Source: an uncultured Verrucomicrobiota bacterium | GTDB taxonomy: Bacteria > Verrucomicrobiota > Verrucomicrobiia > Limisphaerales > JADLHS01 | Direction: 5' to 3' | NCBI GenBank assembly: GCA_937894935.1 | Contig: CALAYC010000218.1 | Coordinates: forward strand, 1-21,175 | DNA length: 21,175 bases | Shown: in pieces, positions 1 to 6,820 of the stretch | Layout: the number at the start of each line of letters is the position of its first letter | Position numbering within the stretch: the stretch's first letter is position 1 | Position numbers and translations under genes: made by a program | Notes under the pieces: model-generated | Databases searched by the model: none | Told to the model about the DNA's origin: nothing | The model's input: only the letters and a program-made list of their open reading frames with translations

Positions 1-104
1 CCGCACCGGAAGTTGTCGGGGCCGCGAACGCATTTGAACCCGCCGAATCCGCGGCGACAGATCCATCCGCTGCGACCTCAGACCCCGTGAATCAAAACTC
101 GTAA
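1..104 (+). CDS. C-terminal tail of an upstream gene, probably ScpA (partial)
   Basis: A reading frame is already open at the first base (frame 3) and ends with TAA at 102-104. The visible 33 residues are rich in Ala, Pro, Glu and Ser (APEVVGAANAF, then SAATDPSAATSDPV) and look like a disordered tail with no domain. It stops 6 nt before the start of scpB. scpA and scpB are commonly adjacent, with scpA first, so this is most likely the end of the segregation and condensation protein ScpA, the kleisin of the SMC complex. The identity rests on position only, because no diagnostic ScpA sequence lies in the window. scpB has a similar low-complexity tail. Confidence 0.5.
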   Translation, partial: APEVVGAANAFEPAESAATDPSAATSDPVNQNS

Positions 105-110
105 CTCGCC

Positions 111-821
111 ATGGAGCTGAAGTTCATTCTCGAAGCTATTTTATTCTCTGCGCAGAAACCGCTGAGTCCGGCGGAAATTCGCGACGTATTCGCCAAAGCC
201 GCCGCCGAAGAAGAAGCCGATACGCTTGTGAAAGGTTTGAAGAAAACCAAGGAAGCAGACATCACAGCCGCATTGGAAGAACTCGCGAAGGAACACGAAA
301 CGGCAGCGCGCAGTTATCGGCTCGTGTGTGTGGCGGGCGCGTGGCAGTTTGTGACGCAACCGGAATTTGCGCCATGGCTTAAAGCGTTGGTCGGGGTGAA
401 AGCTCGACCGTCGCGCCTCTCGCAAGCGGCTCTCGAAACGCTCGCCATTGTCGCGTATCGCCAACCGATGACGCGGGCGGAGATTGAACAGATTCGCGGC
501 GTCAGCGTGGACGGCACGATGCAAACGTTGCTGGAGCGCGGTTTAATCGAACAAAGCGGTCGCGCCGAAGTGATTGGTCGTCCGGCGCTCTACAGCACCA
601 CGCCGGCGTTCCTCGAGTATCTCGGATTGAAGAGCCTGGAAGATTTGCCGGCAGCGGATGAGTTGCGGCGAATTCCAATTGAGAAACCGGAAACGCCATT
701 AACGGCAGATCCCGGTCTGGCAACCGCTGCACCGCAGGAATTGAAGTTGGAGGAATCCGTCGAAAAGCCGGCAGAAGCCGCTCCGACCGAAGCCGCTCCG
801 ACCGAAGAAACGACTAAATAA
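111..821 (+). CDS. scpB: Segregation and condensation protein ScpB
   Basis: This is a 236-residue ScpB, the winged-helix dimer that binds the ScpA kleisin in the SMC-ScpAB complex, which organises and segregates the chromosome in the cytoplasm. The start MELKFILEAILFSAQKPLS matches the family opening (l..ie.alLFas..pls), followed by a first winged helix. A second follows around residues 100-150, with the signature RLSQAALETLAIVAYRQPMT, then RAEIEQIRGVSVDG and LLERGLIEQSGR. Roughly residues 180-236 are an Ala/Pro/Glu-rich tail ending in two copies of EAAPT. The ATG at 111 has no Shine-Dalgarno motif but lies 6 nt after the previous stop, so translation is probably coupled. The next gene, thiE, is functionally unrelated. 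Confidence 0.95.
   Translation: MELKFILEAILFSAQKPLSPAEIRDVFAKAAAEEEADTLVKGLKKTKEADITAALEELAKEHETAARSYRLVCVAGAWQFVTQPEFAPWLKALVGVKARPSRLSQAALETLAIVAYRQPMTRAEIEQIRGVSVDGTMQTLLERGLIEQSGRAEVIGRPALYSTTPAFLEYLGLKSLEDLPAADELRRIPIEKPETPLTADPGLATAAPQELKLEESVEKPAEAAPTEAAPTEETTK
774..803 (+). repeat. 15-bp perfect tandem repeat (two copies) in the scpB tail
   Basis: The 15-mer gaagccgctccgacc occurs twice back to back at 774-788 and 789-803 and encodes EAAPT-EAAPT. It is in frame, so copy-number change would lengthen or shorten only the disordered C-terminus of ScpB. Confidence 0.9.
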
Positions 822-870
822 TTTCGTAGGAGACAAGGTCTTAAACTTCTTCTTCGTTGTTGGTTTGAGC

Positions 871-938
871 CTCTACGCATTGGTCTCACGGACAACCATG
901 AAACCGCTCTCAGATTGCAAGCTCTACGCATTTGTCGA
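871..938 (+). repeat. Imperfect 51-bp-offset direct repeat at the 5' end of thiE
   Basis: The 11-mer ctctacgcatt occurs at 871-881 and again at 922-932, and similarity continues a little further (ggtct against tgtcg). The offset of 51 bp equals 17 codons, so the upstream frame reads SLYALVS and the gene reads KLYAFVD. This looks like a small partial duplication of the gene's beginning, or a coincidence. It matters mainly because it makes the upstream TTG start look more coding-like than it may be. Confidence 0.5.
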
Positions 939-1530
939 TACGGCGTATTTGCATGGTCGCGCGCCGGAAGTGGTGGCGCAGCAACTTTGCGACGGCGGAG
1001 CGGATTTGATTCAACTGCGCGCCAAGACGTCAGCGCCCGATGAGATCCGGCGCATGGCAGAAGCGATTTTGCCAATCACGCGTCGTGCGAATGTCGGATT
1101 TGTTATCAACGATTATCTCGACATCGCCCGCGAAGTTGGCGCGGAGATTTGTCATCTCGGTCAGGAAGATTTCTTCGATTCCGGTAACACGCATGTTTCA
1201 CAACTCCGAGCCGAGCAACTCAAAATCGGTCTGAGCACGCACGCGCCAACTCAGGCGGAACGTGCCATCAACGCAGGTGCGGATTATGTCGCGATTGGTC
1301 CGATCTACTCAACGGGCACGAAGCCGACAGCCAAACCGGTGACGCTGGATTATGTGCGCTGGGCGAAAATGAATGTGACGCTCCCGTGGTTCGCCATTGG
1401 CGGGATCAATTTACAAACACTGGATGCCGTGCGGGAGGCGGGTGCGACGCGGATTTGTGTGGTGTCAGCGATTCTGAATTCAGCGGACATAGCCAAAACG
1501 TGCGCTGAATTTCGAAAGCGTCTTGGCTAA
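898..1530 (+). CDS. thiE: Thiamine-phosphate synthase ThiE
   Basis: ThiE joins hydroxymethylpyrimidine diphosphate and thiazole phosphate to give thiamine phosphate. From the ATG at 898 it has 210 residues, the usual size for this TIM-barrel enzyme. Visible motifs in order are QLRAK (39-43), NDYLDIA (71-77), HLGQED (86-91, with the metal-binding Asp), GLSTH (111-115), GPIYSTGTKP (134-143, diphosphate loop), AIGGI (166-170) and VVSAIL. An in-frame TTG at 865 could add 11 residues, but ATG is preferred because family homology starts just after it. No Shine-Dalgarno motif precedes either start; an AGGAG lies at about 828-832, too far from both. No other thiamine gene is nearby and I see no TPP riboswitch in the 76 nt upstream. 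Confidence 0.93.
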   Translation: MKPLSDCKLYAFVDTAYLHGRAPEVVAQQLCDGGADLIQLRAKTSAPDEIRRMAEAILPITRRANVGFVINDYLDIAREVGAEICHLGQEDFFDSGNTHVSQLRAEQLKIGLSTHAPTQAERAINAGADYVAIGPIYSTGTKPTAKPVTLDYVRWAKMNVTLPWFAIGGINLQTLDAVREAGATRICVVSAILNSADIAKTCAEFRKRLG

Positions 1531-1594
1531 TCGCATGTCATGAATTTTAGCGAATGCTGGAGAACGGAAATTCGCGTAGCGTTGCTTGTGGACC

Positions 1595-2629
1595 ATGAAC
1601 GCGATCAAATTTCTATCCGGAATCACGCTGCTGATTTTCTTCCTCAGTCATCTGTTCTGCTTCGCCGACGCGACGAATGTTCCGGATGCGTTTGCGCAGA
1701 ACAAACGTCTCGGTCGTGGCGTTAACATTCTGGGTTATGATCCAATCTGGCGTTCGGCCGAGCGCGGACGATTCAAGAGCGAATATTTTCCGAAGCTGAA
1801 ACACGCGGGGTTTGATTCGGTGCGCATCAATTTGCATGCGTTTCGACAAATGGACGCGACGAATCAATGGGCGTTGCGAGCCTCATGGTTGGAGCGATTG
1901 GATTGGGCGGTGAACGAAGCGCAACGCGCGGGGCTCGCGGTGATTCTGGATCTGCATGAATTCACACCACTCGGAAATGACCCGGCAGCGCACAAGGAAA
2001 AATTGATGGCGTTCTGGCGTCAGATTGCGGCGCGTTATCAGGCTGCTCCGCCGACGCTGTATTTTGAAGTGCTTAATGAGCCGTTCGGCAAACTGACGCC
2101 GGAGCTGTGGAACGAGTATTTTGCCGAGGCGCTCGCCATCATTCGCGAGACCAATCCGACGCGCACGGTCATCGTGGGCCCGGGGCAATGGAATCAGATT
2201 GATCGACTTACGGAATTGAAGCTGCCGGAGAACGATCGAAATCTGATCGTGACGATTCATTTTTACGAGCCGTTTGCATTCACGCATCAAGGTGCGAGTT
2301 GGACGGATCGTAAAGATAAACTGGGTTTTGATTGGAACGGGAACGACGATGAAATGGCGGCGTTGAATCGTGCTTTCGACAAGGCGGATGCCTGGAGCAA
2401 AGCAAATCAGCGTCCGATATTTCTCGGCGAGTTTGGCGCGTACGATCGCGCGCCGATGGAGTCGCGAGTGCGGTGGACAGCGGCCGTAGCCCGAGCGGCG
2501 GAAGCGCGTGGTTGGAGCTGGGCGTATTGGCAGTTCGACAGCGATTTCATTTTGTATGACGTGAAAGAGGAAAAGTGGGTGCGGCCGATTCTCAAAGCGT
2601 TGATTCCTGATTCGGCTGCGGCGAATTGA
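1595..2629 (+). CDS. Secreted glycoside hydrolase family 5 (cellulase-like)
   Basis: The 344-residue protein starts with a signal peptide (MNAIKFLSGITLLIFFLSHLF, hydrophobic to about residue 24), so it is probably exported. The rest is one (beta/alpha)8 GH5 barrel: GVNILGYD near 42-49, FDSVRINLH (73-81), VILDLHE (116-122), FEVLNEP (157-163, Glu162 as acid/base), TIHFYEP (220-226) and IFLGEFGAY (275-283, Glu279 as nucleophile), then WSWAYWQFDSDF. All key GH5 residues are present, so it should be active on a beta-linked polysaccharide or oligosaccharide such as glucan or mannan; the substrate cannot be read from sequence. No carbohydrate-binding module is visible. The ATG at 1595 is chosen because it begins the signal peptide exactly. 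No Shine-Dalgarno motif is visible and the gene is 64 bp after thiE. Confidence 0.92.
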   Translation: MNAIKFLSGITLLIFFLSHLFCFADATNVPDAFAQNKRLGRGVNILGYDPIWRSAERGRFKSEYFPKLKHAGFDSVRINLHAFRQMDATNQWALRASWLERLDWAVNEAQRAGLAVILDLHEFTPLGNDPAAHKEKLMAFWRQIAARYQAAPPTLYFEVLNEPFGKLTPELWNEYFAEALAIIRETNPTRTVIVGPGQWNQIDRLTELKLPENDRNLIVTIHFYEPFAFTHQGASWTDRKDKLGFDWNGNDDEMAALNRAFDKADAWSKANQRPIFLGEFGAYDRAPMESRVRWTAAVARAAEARGWSWAYWQFDSDFILYDVKEEKWVRPILKALIPDSAAAN

Positions 2630-2821
2630 TGCTGTTTTTGCACATCGCAAGTTTTCCAAAACTAAGTTCGGAGTATTCAGTCCGTTGTAAACAGCCAATT
2701 CATCCTCGGATAGACTGAGCGGATTATCTTCTTCTACGGGCTTCACCCCATTTCGGAACGGATGGTGACGGGGAATTTTCTCCTGAGTTCAGACGCGCCA
2801 GGCGCGAACCAAAGGAGATTT
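2630..2821. other. Intergenic region before the lipoprotein gene
   Basis: This 192-bp gap between the GH5 gene and the lipoprotein gene contains the lipoprotein's Shine-Dalgarno site and probably its promoter. No recognisable sigma-70 hexamer pair, terminator or RNA gene could be picked out. A minus-strand reading frame crosses it and includes SEDELAVYNGL, reminiscent of a type I restriction HsdR tail motif, but there is not enough to call a remnant. Confidence 0.5.
2811..2817 (+). promoter_or_regulatory. Strong Shine-Dalgarno site of the lipoprotein gene
   Basis: AAAGGAG ends 4 nt before the ATG at 2822. It fixes the start of the lipoprotein gene and is one of only two good Shine-Dalgarno motifs in the window. 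Confidence 0.8.
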
Positions 2822-3397
2822 ATGAACCGAAACGTCATGACCTTTACTGCAGTGGTTGTCGCCATCGCTTTAACCAACGGATGTCGCAGTTTGCCGGGAA
2901 CGAATGAACAACAAGGCGCGGTCATCGGTGGGGCGGGCGGTGCGATAGCTGGCGCGGCAATAGCCGAGAACAACCTGTTGGGCGCGCTTATCGGCGGGGC
3001 GGCGGGTGCGGCGGGTGGTTATCTTCTCGGGGCCAACGCGGATAAAATTATCGGGCGCGATAAAGACGCGGCTCAGGCAGCAGTGAACAATGCGCAACGT
3101 GAACCGGCAACGGCATCTCAAGCGCGCAACTCCAGTTCGGCTGACCTCAACTCGGATGGGTTTGTGACGATGGACGAAATCGTCGCATTGAGGGAAGCGA
3201 ATTTGACTGATGAACAGATTATTCTGCGGCTGCGCGCAACAGATCAGGTTTTCGATTTAACGCCGTCGCAGGAAAATGAATTATTAACTCGCGGCATCAG
3301 CAATGAAGTGATCGACGCGATGAAAGAGGTGAATCGTGAAGAACGTCAGCGGCTGTTGCGACAGACCGATGACGTGATTGGACGACCGCGTTATTAG
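2822..3397 (+). CDS. Glycine-zipper lipoprotein with an EF-hand loop
   Basis: A 191-residue envelope protein. Residues 1-21 form a short N-terminal hydrophobic segment ending in LTNGC, so Cys21 is a likely lipidation site, although the lipobox is imperfect (Asn at -2). Residues 33-73 are a glycine-zipper region (AVIGGAGGAIAGAAIAEN, then GALIGGAAGAAGGYLLGAN) as in outer-membrane zipper proteins. Residues 108-119 (DLNSDGFVTMDE) fit a canonical EF-hand calcium loop, with Asp, Asn, Asp, Gly, Thr and Glu at positions 1, 3, 5, 6, 9 and 12. Residues 124-170 are helical (LTDEQIILRLRA, then LLTRGISNEVIDAM), reminiscent of small C-terminal modules in other PVC lipoproteins. Start choice is fixed by the AAAGGAG site. 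Function is unknown; an envelope-stress or structural role is only a guess. Confidence 0.8.
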   Translation: MNRNVMTFTAVVVAIALTNGCRSLPGTNEQQGAVIGGAGGAIAGAAIAENNLLGALIGGAAGAAGGYLLGANADKIIGRDKDAAQAAVNNAQREPATASQARNSSSADLNSDGFVTMDEIVALREANLTDEQIILRLRATDQVFDLTPSQENELLTRGISNEVIDAMKEVNREERQRLLRQTDDVIGRPRY

Positions 3398-3437
3398 TTA
3401 GAAATTTTTCGAAATCTGTCGAACGGCGCATTTCAAA

Positions 3438-3466
3438 GCGTCGTGCGATTTTCTTCGCACTAACGC
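3438..3466 (+). other. Strong hairpin between the lipoprotein gene and the gcvR-like gene
   Basis: GTGCGA (3443-3448) and TCGCAC (3455-3460) pair perfectly around the loop TTTTCT, and GCGT (3438-3441) with ACGC (3463-3466) extends the stem across a small internal loop. No T-tract follows, so it is not a classical intrinsic terminator. It could stabilise the upstream transcript or act in the leader of the next gene. Confidence 0.4.
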
Positions 3467-3529
3467 GAGTGTTGTCGGTGAGCGAGAACTTCACTTGTCA
3501 TCGGCTTGAGCAGCCGCAACACTTTCATC

Positions 3530-4048
3530 ATGCAAACAACCCTCGTGATGACGGTGATTGGTCCAGATCGTACTGGTCTGGTAGAATCGGTAGCCCGCCT
3601 CGTAGCGAATCACGGCGGCAATTGGCTCGAGAGCCGCATGTGTCGATTGGGAGGCGAGTTTGCCGGCATTGTGCGCGTGGCGTTGCCCACCGAGCAACGA
3701 GCCGGATTGGAAGTGGCGTTGGCGAAGATCGCCGATTTGACCGTGGTCGTGCGCGGCGACGAAAAGATTTCGTCGCCGCGCGAGGCGGTGATGTTGTCGC
3801 TCGAAGTGGTAGGACAGGATCGTCCGGGAATCGTGCGGGAAATTTCTCACGCGCTGGCAGCGCAAAGCATCAACGTGGAGGAATTGGAAACCGAATGCGT
3901 CAGCGCGCCGATGTCTGGAGAGTTGTTGTTTCAAGCGACAGCAAAAGTTTCCGCGCCAGCCGACGTAGCGTTGGATCAATTGCAAAAGACGTTGGAAACG
4001 GCGTTGCCCGGACTCACGGTGGAATTGGAGCGGCTGAAAACGCCTTAG
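3530..4048 (+). CDS. Double-ACT-domain protein, GcvR-like
   Basis: A 172-residue cytoplasmic protein made only of two ACT domains: residues 2-76 (LVMTVIGPDRTGLVESVARL, NWLESRMCRLGGEFAGIVRV) and 87-168 (VMLSLEVVGQDRPGIVREIS, INVEELETE). The GPDRTG and GQDRPG turns are typical ligand-binding ACT loops. Size and arrangement match the GcvR family, which in E. coli binds glycine and restrains the activator GcvA of the glycine cleavage genes. No gcvA or gcv gene is in the window, so the partner is unknown. The ATG at 3530 has no Shine-Dalgarno motif; a TTG at 3506 is possible, but homology begins at the ATG. The convergent neighbour is another ACT protein acting on formyl-folate, which supports a one-carbon or glycine role by context. 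Confidence 0.8.
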   Translation: MQTTLVMTVIGPDRTGLVESVARLVANHGGNWLESRMCRLGGEFAGIVRVALPTEQRAGLEVALAKIADLTVVVRGDEKISSPREAVMLSLEVVGQDRPGIVREISHALAAQSINVEELETECVSAPMSGELLFQATAKVSAPADVALDQLQKTLETALPGLTVELERLKTP

Positions 4049-4080
4049 CTCAGATTGTTCAAAATTTCCTCGGACTGTAG

Positions 4081-4115
4081 CCGCCGACGTGAGAGGGCGG
4101 ACGTTTGTGTTTTTT
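4081..4115 (+). terminator. Possible weak terminator after the gcvR-like gene
   Basis: CCGCC (4081-4085) pairs with GGCGG (4096-4100) around a 10-nt loop, and a T-rich stretch with six consecutive T (4110-4115) follows after nine bases. The stem is short and the T-run is distant, so the call is tentative. The segment lies 33 nt after the gcvR-like stop in the gap between two convergent genes. Confidence 0.3.
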
Positions 4116-4162
4116 CACGCGTCTGCCTTGTTATCCCGCAGGCTGCGAAATTTTGATGCTTA

Positions 4163-5008
4163 TCAAACTTCTTTGACTGTGCCCCAATAAACATCAAGTC
4201 GTTTTGTCAGGTAGAGCTGGATGGCTTTCACCAAAACTTTCGCTTCGAGTCGTTGACCGGTGACGATGATATCTTTCAACGACATTCCGGCGCGCACGCG
4301 GAAACTGTCCTGAGAAATAATCGGACCTTCATCCAGGTGCATGCTCACAAAATGCGCGGTAACACCAACAATTTTCACGCCGTGTTCGTACGCTTGCCGA
4401 TAAGCGCTCGGACCGGGGAAGCTTGGTAACAGCGACGGATGAATATTGATGATCTTGTTTTTGTAACGCCACACAAAGGTCGGCGAGAGAATTTTCATGA
4501 ACCGCGCAAGCACGACGAAATCAATTTCGTGTCTGGCGAGTAACGACAAAGCGCGTTGCTCGGCTTTGACGCGGTCGTGCCACGGGATGTGAACGAACGG
4601 CAGTTTGAATTTCTTCGCGAGTGGCGCGAGATCAGGATGATTGCCAATCACGATGACCGGATCGGCTTTGAGCCGGCGTTTGTGCGCGGCGGCCATGATG
4701 GCTTCGAAACAATGTGTTTCGCGCGTCACCATGATGGCGAAGCGTTGGCGACGTTTCGGTTCAATGAACCGGATGGCGATTTCCATTCGCAGTTCGGCAG
4801 CCAACGCAGCGAGTCCGGCGCGCAAGGCAGGAGCATTGCATTCGTTCGCGGCCCACGAGGCTTGAATGGTCATTCCGAACTGACCGCGCGTCACTTTTTC
4901 TTCGAGCGCTTCGATGTTCGCGCGTTGCGCAAAGAGAAAGCCGGTCACTTTGGCGACGACGCCCGATTGGTCGCGGCCGATGACGGTGATCGCGGCATAA
5001 ATTTTCAT
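4163..5008 (-). CDS. purU: Formyltetrahydrofolate deformylase, PurU type (ACT plus formyltransferase domain)
   Basis: A 281-residue protein, the same length as E. coli PurU, which hydrolyses 10-formyl-tetrahydrofolate to formate and tetrahydrofolate. Residues 1-80 are an ACT domain (YAAITVIGRDQSGVVAKVTG). Residues 88-281 are a formyltransferase fold: AIMVTRETHCFEAIM, PVIVIGNHPDL, DFVVLARFMKILSPTFV, NIHPSLLPSF and LDEGPIISQD. The catalytic trio is present as Asn188, His190 and Asp226. Oddly, the loop after Asn-Ile-His reads PSLLPSFPG as in the purine enzyme PurN, where PurU of E. coli has HSFLPAFIG; the C-terminal half (LDEGPII, LEAKVLVKAIQ) remains PurU-like. The start is the ATG at 5008, because ACT homology begins there; there is no Shine-Dalgarno motif. 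It is divergent from fabD with 82 bp between starts. Confidence 0.85.
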   Translation of the reverse strand: MKIYAAITVIGRDQSGVVAKVTGFLFAQRANIEALEEKVTRGQFGMTIQASWAANECNAPALRAGLAALAAELRMEIAIRFIEPKRRQRFAIMVTRETHCFEAIMAAAHKRRLKADPVIVIGNHPDLAPLAKKFKLPFVHIPWHDRVKAEQRALSLLARHEIDFVVLARFMKILSPTFVWRYKNKIINIHPSLLPSFPGPSAYRQAYEHGVKIVGVTAHFVSMHLDEGPIISQDSFRVRAGMSLKDIIVTGQRLEAKVLVKAIQLYLTKRLDVYWGTVKEV

Positions 5009-5090
5009 GCGCGAGGAGAATAACGCTGCTAATGTGCGTTGGAAATCTCTCCTTTCTCTCGCTGGCGCTTTTGTATTCACTGTGCGCCTG

Positions 5091-6017
5091 ATGAGTAAAA
5101 CGGCATTGTTATTCGCGGGCCAAGGCGCGCAAGTAGTCGGAATGGGCAAAGATCTCGCCGCGGCATTTCCAACCGCCAAGGCGTGGTTCGAGCGAGCGAA
5201 CGCAGCGTTGGGTTATGATTTGACGGCGATTTGTTGCGACGGGCCGGAGCCGGAATTGACGAAAACCGAAAACGCGCAGCCGGGAATTTTTCTGGTGAGC
5301 TGGATAGCGTTCCAATTGCTGAAAGAACGCATTCCAACGCTGCAATTTGATGCTACAGCCGGGTTGTCGCTTGGAGAATTTACGGCGTTGACCGCCGCGG
5401 GCGCGCTGAGTTTTGAAGATAATTTGCGCGTCGTGCGCCAACGTGGTCGTTTCATGCAGGAAGCGTGCGATGTGACGAAGGGCGGCATGGCAGCGGTGAT
5501 TGGTTTGGATGAAGCAAAAACGCGTGAAGTTTGCGCGGAGGCTGGTGTGGTTTTGGCGAATTTAAATTGCCCAGGCCAACTCGTGATTTCCGGCGAAGCA
5601 GAGAAAATCAACAAAGCTTGTGAACTTGCTAAAGCCAAAGGCGCGAAACGCGCGATTCCGCTCGTCGTCGCTGGCGCGTATCACTCGCCGCTCATGGAAA
5701 GTGCGCAACCAAAGCTGAAAGCAGAATTGCAGCAGGTAAAAATTTCTGCGCCGACAGTACCGGTAATTTCCAACGTGACAGCGCAACCGCACACAACACC
5801 GGAAGATATTTCGGCGCGGCTTGTGGAACAAGTGACTGCGTCAGTGCGATGGGAAGAATCGATGCGTTATTTGTTGGCGCAAGGTTACACGCGCTTTATT
5901 GAACTCGGACCAGGCACAGCGTTGTCGGGCTTCATGAAACGCATCAATAAAGAAGCGCAGATGTTGAATGTGGCGGATGTGAATAGTCTTGAGGCGACGG
6001 TGAAAGCGCTGAGTTAA
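5091..6017 (+). CDS. fabD: Malonyl-CoA:ACP transacylase FabD
   Basis: A 308-residue FabD, which moves malonyl from CoA to acyl carrier protein for fatty-acid synthesis in the cytoplasm. Motifs in order: LLFAGQGAQVVGMG (7-19, with Gln11 of the oxyanion region), GLSLGEFTAL (91-100, nucleophile Ser93), QRGRFMQ (117-123, with the Arg that binds the malonyl carboxylate), ANLNCPGQLVISG (156-168) and AYHSPLM (196-202, catalytic His198). The usual His before the nucleophile (GHSLGE) is Leu here. The start is the ATG at 5091, as the family always opens with a short M-x-x-A-LLF segment; there is no Shine-Dalgarno motif. Its stop overlaps the next start by one base (TAATG). No other fab gene is adjacent, which is unusual compared with the fabD-fabG-acpP clusters of many bacteria. 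Confidence 0.96.
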   Translation: MSKTALLFAGQGAQVVGMGKDLAAAFPTAKAWFERANAALGYDLTAICCDGPEPELTKTENAQPGIFLVSWIAFQLLKERIPTLQFDATAGLSLGEFTALTAAGALSFEDNLRVVRQRGRFMQEACDVTKGGMAAVIGLDEAKTREVCAEAGVVLANLNCPGQLVISGEAEKINKACELAKAKGAKRAIPLVVAGAYHSPLMESAQPKLKAELQQVKISAPTVPVISNVTAQPHTTPEDISARLVEQVTASVRWEESMRYLLAQGYTRFIELGPGTALSGFMKRINKEAQMLNVADVNSLEATVKALS

Positions 6018-6700
6018 TGGTCAAACTGGTTCTCTTCGACATCGACGGCACGCTGGTGCACACGGGCGGCGCAGGGATAAAGGCGTTTGCGAAAGTCTTC
6101 GCGACGGAGTTTGGCATTCCCGGCGGCACGGAGAAAATGAGATTTGCCGGTCGCACTGATGTAGGGCTGGTGCGGGAGTTTTTTCTCGCCAATAACATTG
6201 CACCGACACCGGCTAACTTCGAGCGATTCTTCGAGAATTACGTTTTCTGGCTCGATCACATTCTGGCGGATAGCCAGACCGAAACGTGTCCGGGCATTTG
6301 GGAATTACTGCGCGATTTAAAGTCGCTGCCCACACCGCCATTGCTGGGATTGTTGACGGGCAACATCCGCCTCGGCGCGGAAATTAAGCTGCGACACTTC
6401 AATCTCTGGGATGAATTCGTCACGGGCGCGTTTGCGGACGATCACGAGGATCGCGATCAAATTGCTCACGCAGCGAGACACCGAGGTTCGCGGGTGTTGG
6501 GAAAACCCTTGCGTGGCGAAGAAATAGTGGTGATTGGCGACACTCCGCTTGATGTGAAGTGCGGTCGCGCTATTGGCGCGAACGTGTTGGCTGTGGCGAC
6601 TGGAGGTGCAACGCTCGCGGAATTGAAATCACACCAGCCCGATTGGTTGGTAGAAGATTTACGACAACTGACAGCGGCGGAGATTTGCCAAGTCGCTTAA
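6017..6700 (+). CDS. HAD-superfamily hydrolase, phosphoglycolate-phosphatase-like
   Basis: A 227-residue HAD phosphatase with all four motifs. Motif I is LFDIDGTLVHTGG with Asp8 (nucleophile) and Asp10. Motif II is LLTGN (Thr114). The motif III lysine is probably Lys124. Motif IV is VVIGDTPLDVKCGRAIG (Asp175 and Asp179, metal). An alpha-helical cap (about residues 15-85) makes it subfamily IA, the group of phosphoglycolate phosphatase (Gph) and related sugar-phosphate phosphatases. Substrate cannot be assigned. It starts inside the fabD stop codon (TAATG), so the two are translationally coupled, and the transcript ends at the hairpin 11 nt downstream. Confidence 0.88.
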   Translation: MVKLVLFDIDGTLVHTGGAGIKAFAKVFATEFGIPGGTEKMRFAGRTDVGLVREFFLANNIAPTPANFERFFENYVFWLDHILADSQTETCPGIWELLRDLKSLPTPPLLGLLTGNIRLGAEIKLRHFNLWDEFVTGAFADDHEDRDQIAHAARHRGSRVLGKPLRGEEIVVIGDTPLDVKCGRAIGANVLAVATGGATLAELKSHQPDWLVEDLRQLTAAEICQVA

Positions 6701-6710
6701 TTTGATTTGA

Positions 6711-6741
6711 TGCGCACTGCGACTTCGTGCGCAAAGTTTTT
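6711..6741 (+). terminator. Intrinsic terminator of the fabD-HAD operon
   Basis: TGCGCAC (6711-6717) pairs perfectly with GTGCGCA (6727-6733) around a 9-nt loop, followed by AAG and five T (6737-6741). It begins 10 nt after the HAD stop codon. Confidence 0.8.
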
Positions 6742-6743
6742 CA

Positions 6744-6772
6744 GAAAACAACTCTGCTCCGAGGAGCGAGAG
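6744..6772 (-). terminator. Intrinsic terminator of the fmdB-type gene (minus strand)
   Basis: On the minus strand CTCTCGCTC pairs with GAGCAGAG around the tetraloop CTCG, with one bulged base, and is followed by TTGTTTTC. On the plus strand the arms are 6764-6772 and 6752-6759 and the U-tract corresponds to 6744-6750. It sits about 50 nt beyond the stop of the minus-strand gene, almost touching the opposing terminator at 6711-6741. Confidence 0.7.
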
Positions 6773-6820
6773 ATCTCCCCTGCCCTTCTAAGATTTCACT
6801 TTTTGATTAACAACCGAGAC

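Noticed and set aside
822..897. Possible TPP riboswitch before thiE
   Set aside because: The gap is only 76 nt and lacks the conserved CUGAGA and ACCUGAUC-type segments.
1883..2746. Long antisense frame of 287 codons opposite the GH5 gene
   Set aside because: It lies mostly opposite a clear GH5 enzyme, has no recognisable domain and is Arg-rich, as expected for the complement of a codon-biased gene.
2630..2790. Minus-strand peptide containing LSEDELAVYNGL, similar to an HsdR C-terminal motif (LSEDELAFYDAL)
   Set aside because: Only about 12 residues match and the frame continues as an antisense shadow of the GH5 gene. No other restriction-modification sequence is nearby, so chance is more likely than a gene remnant.
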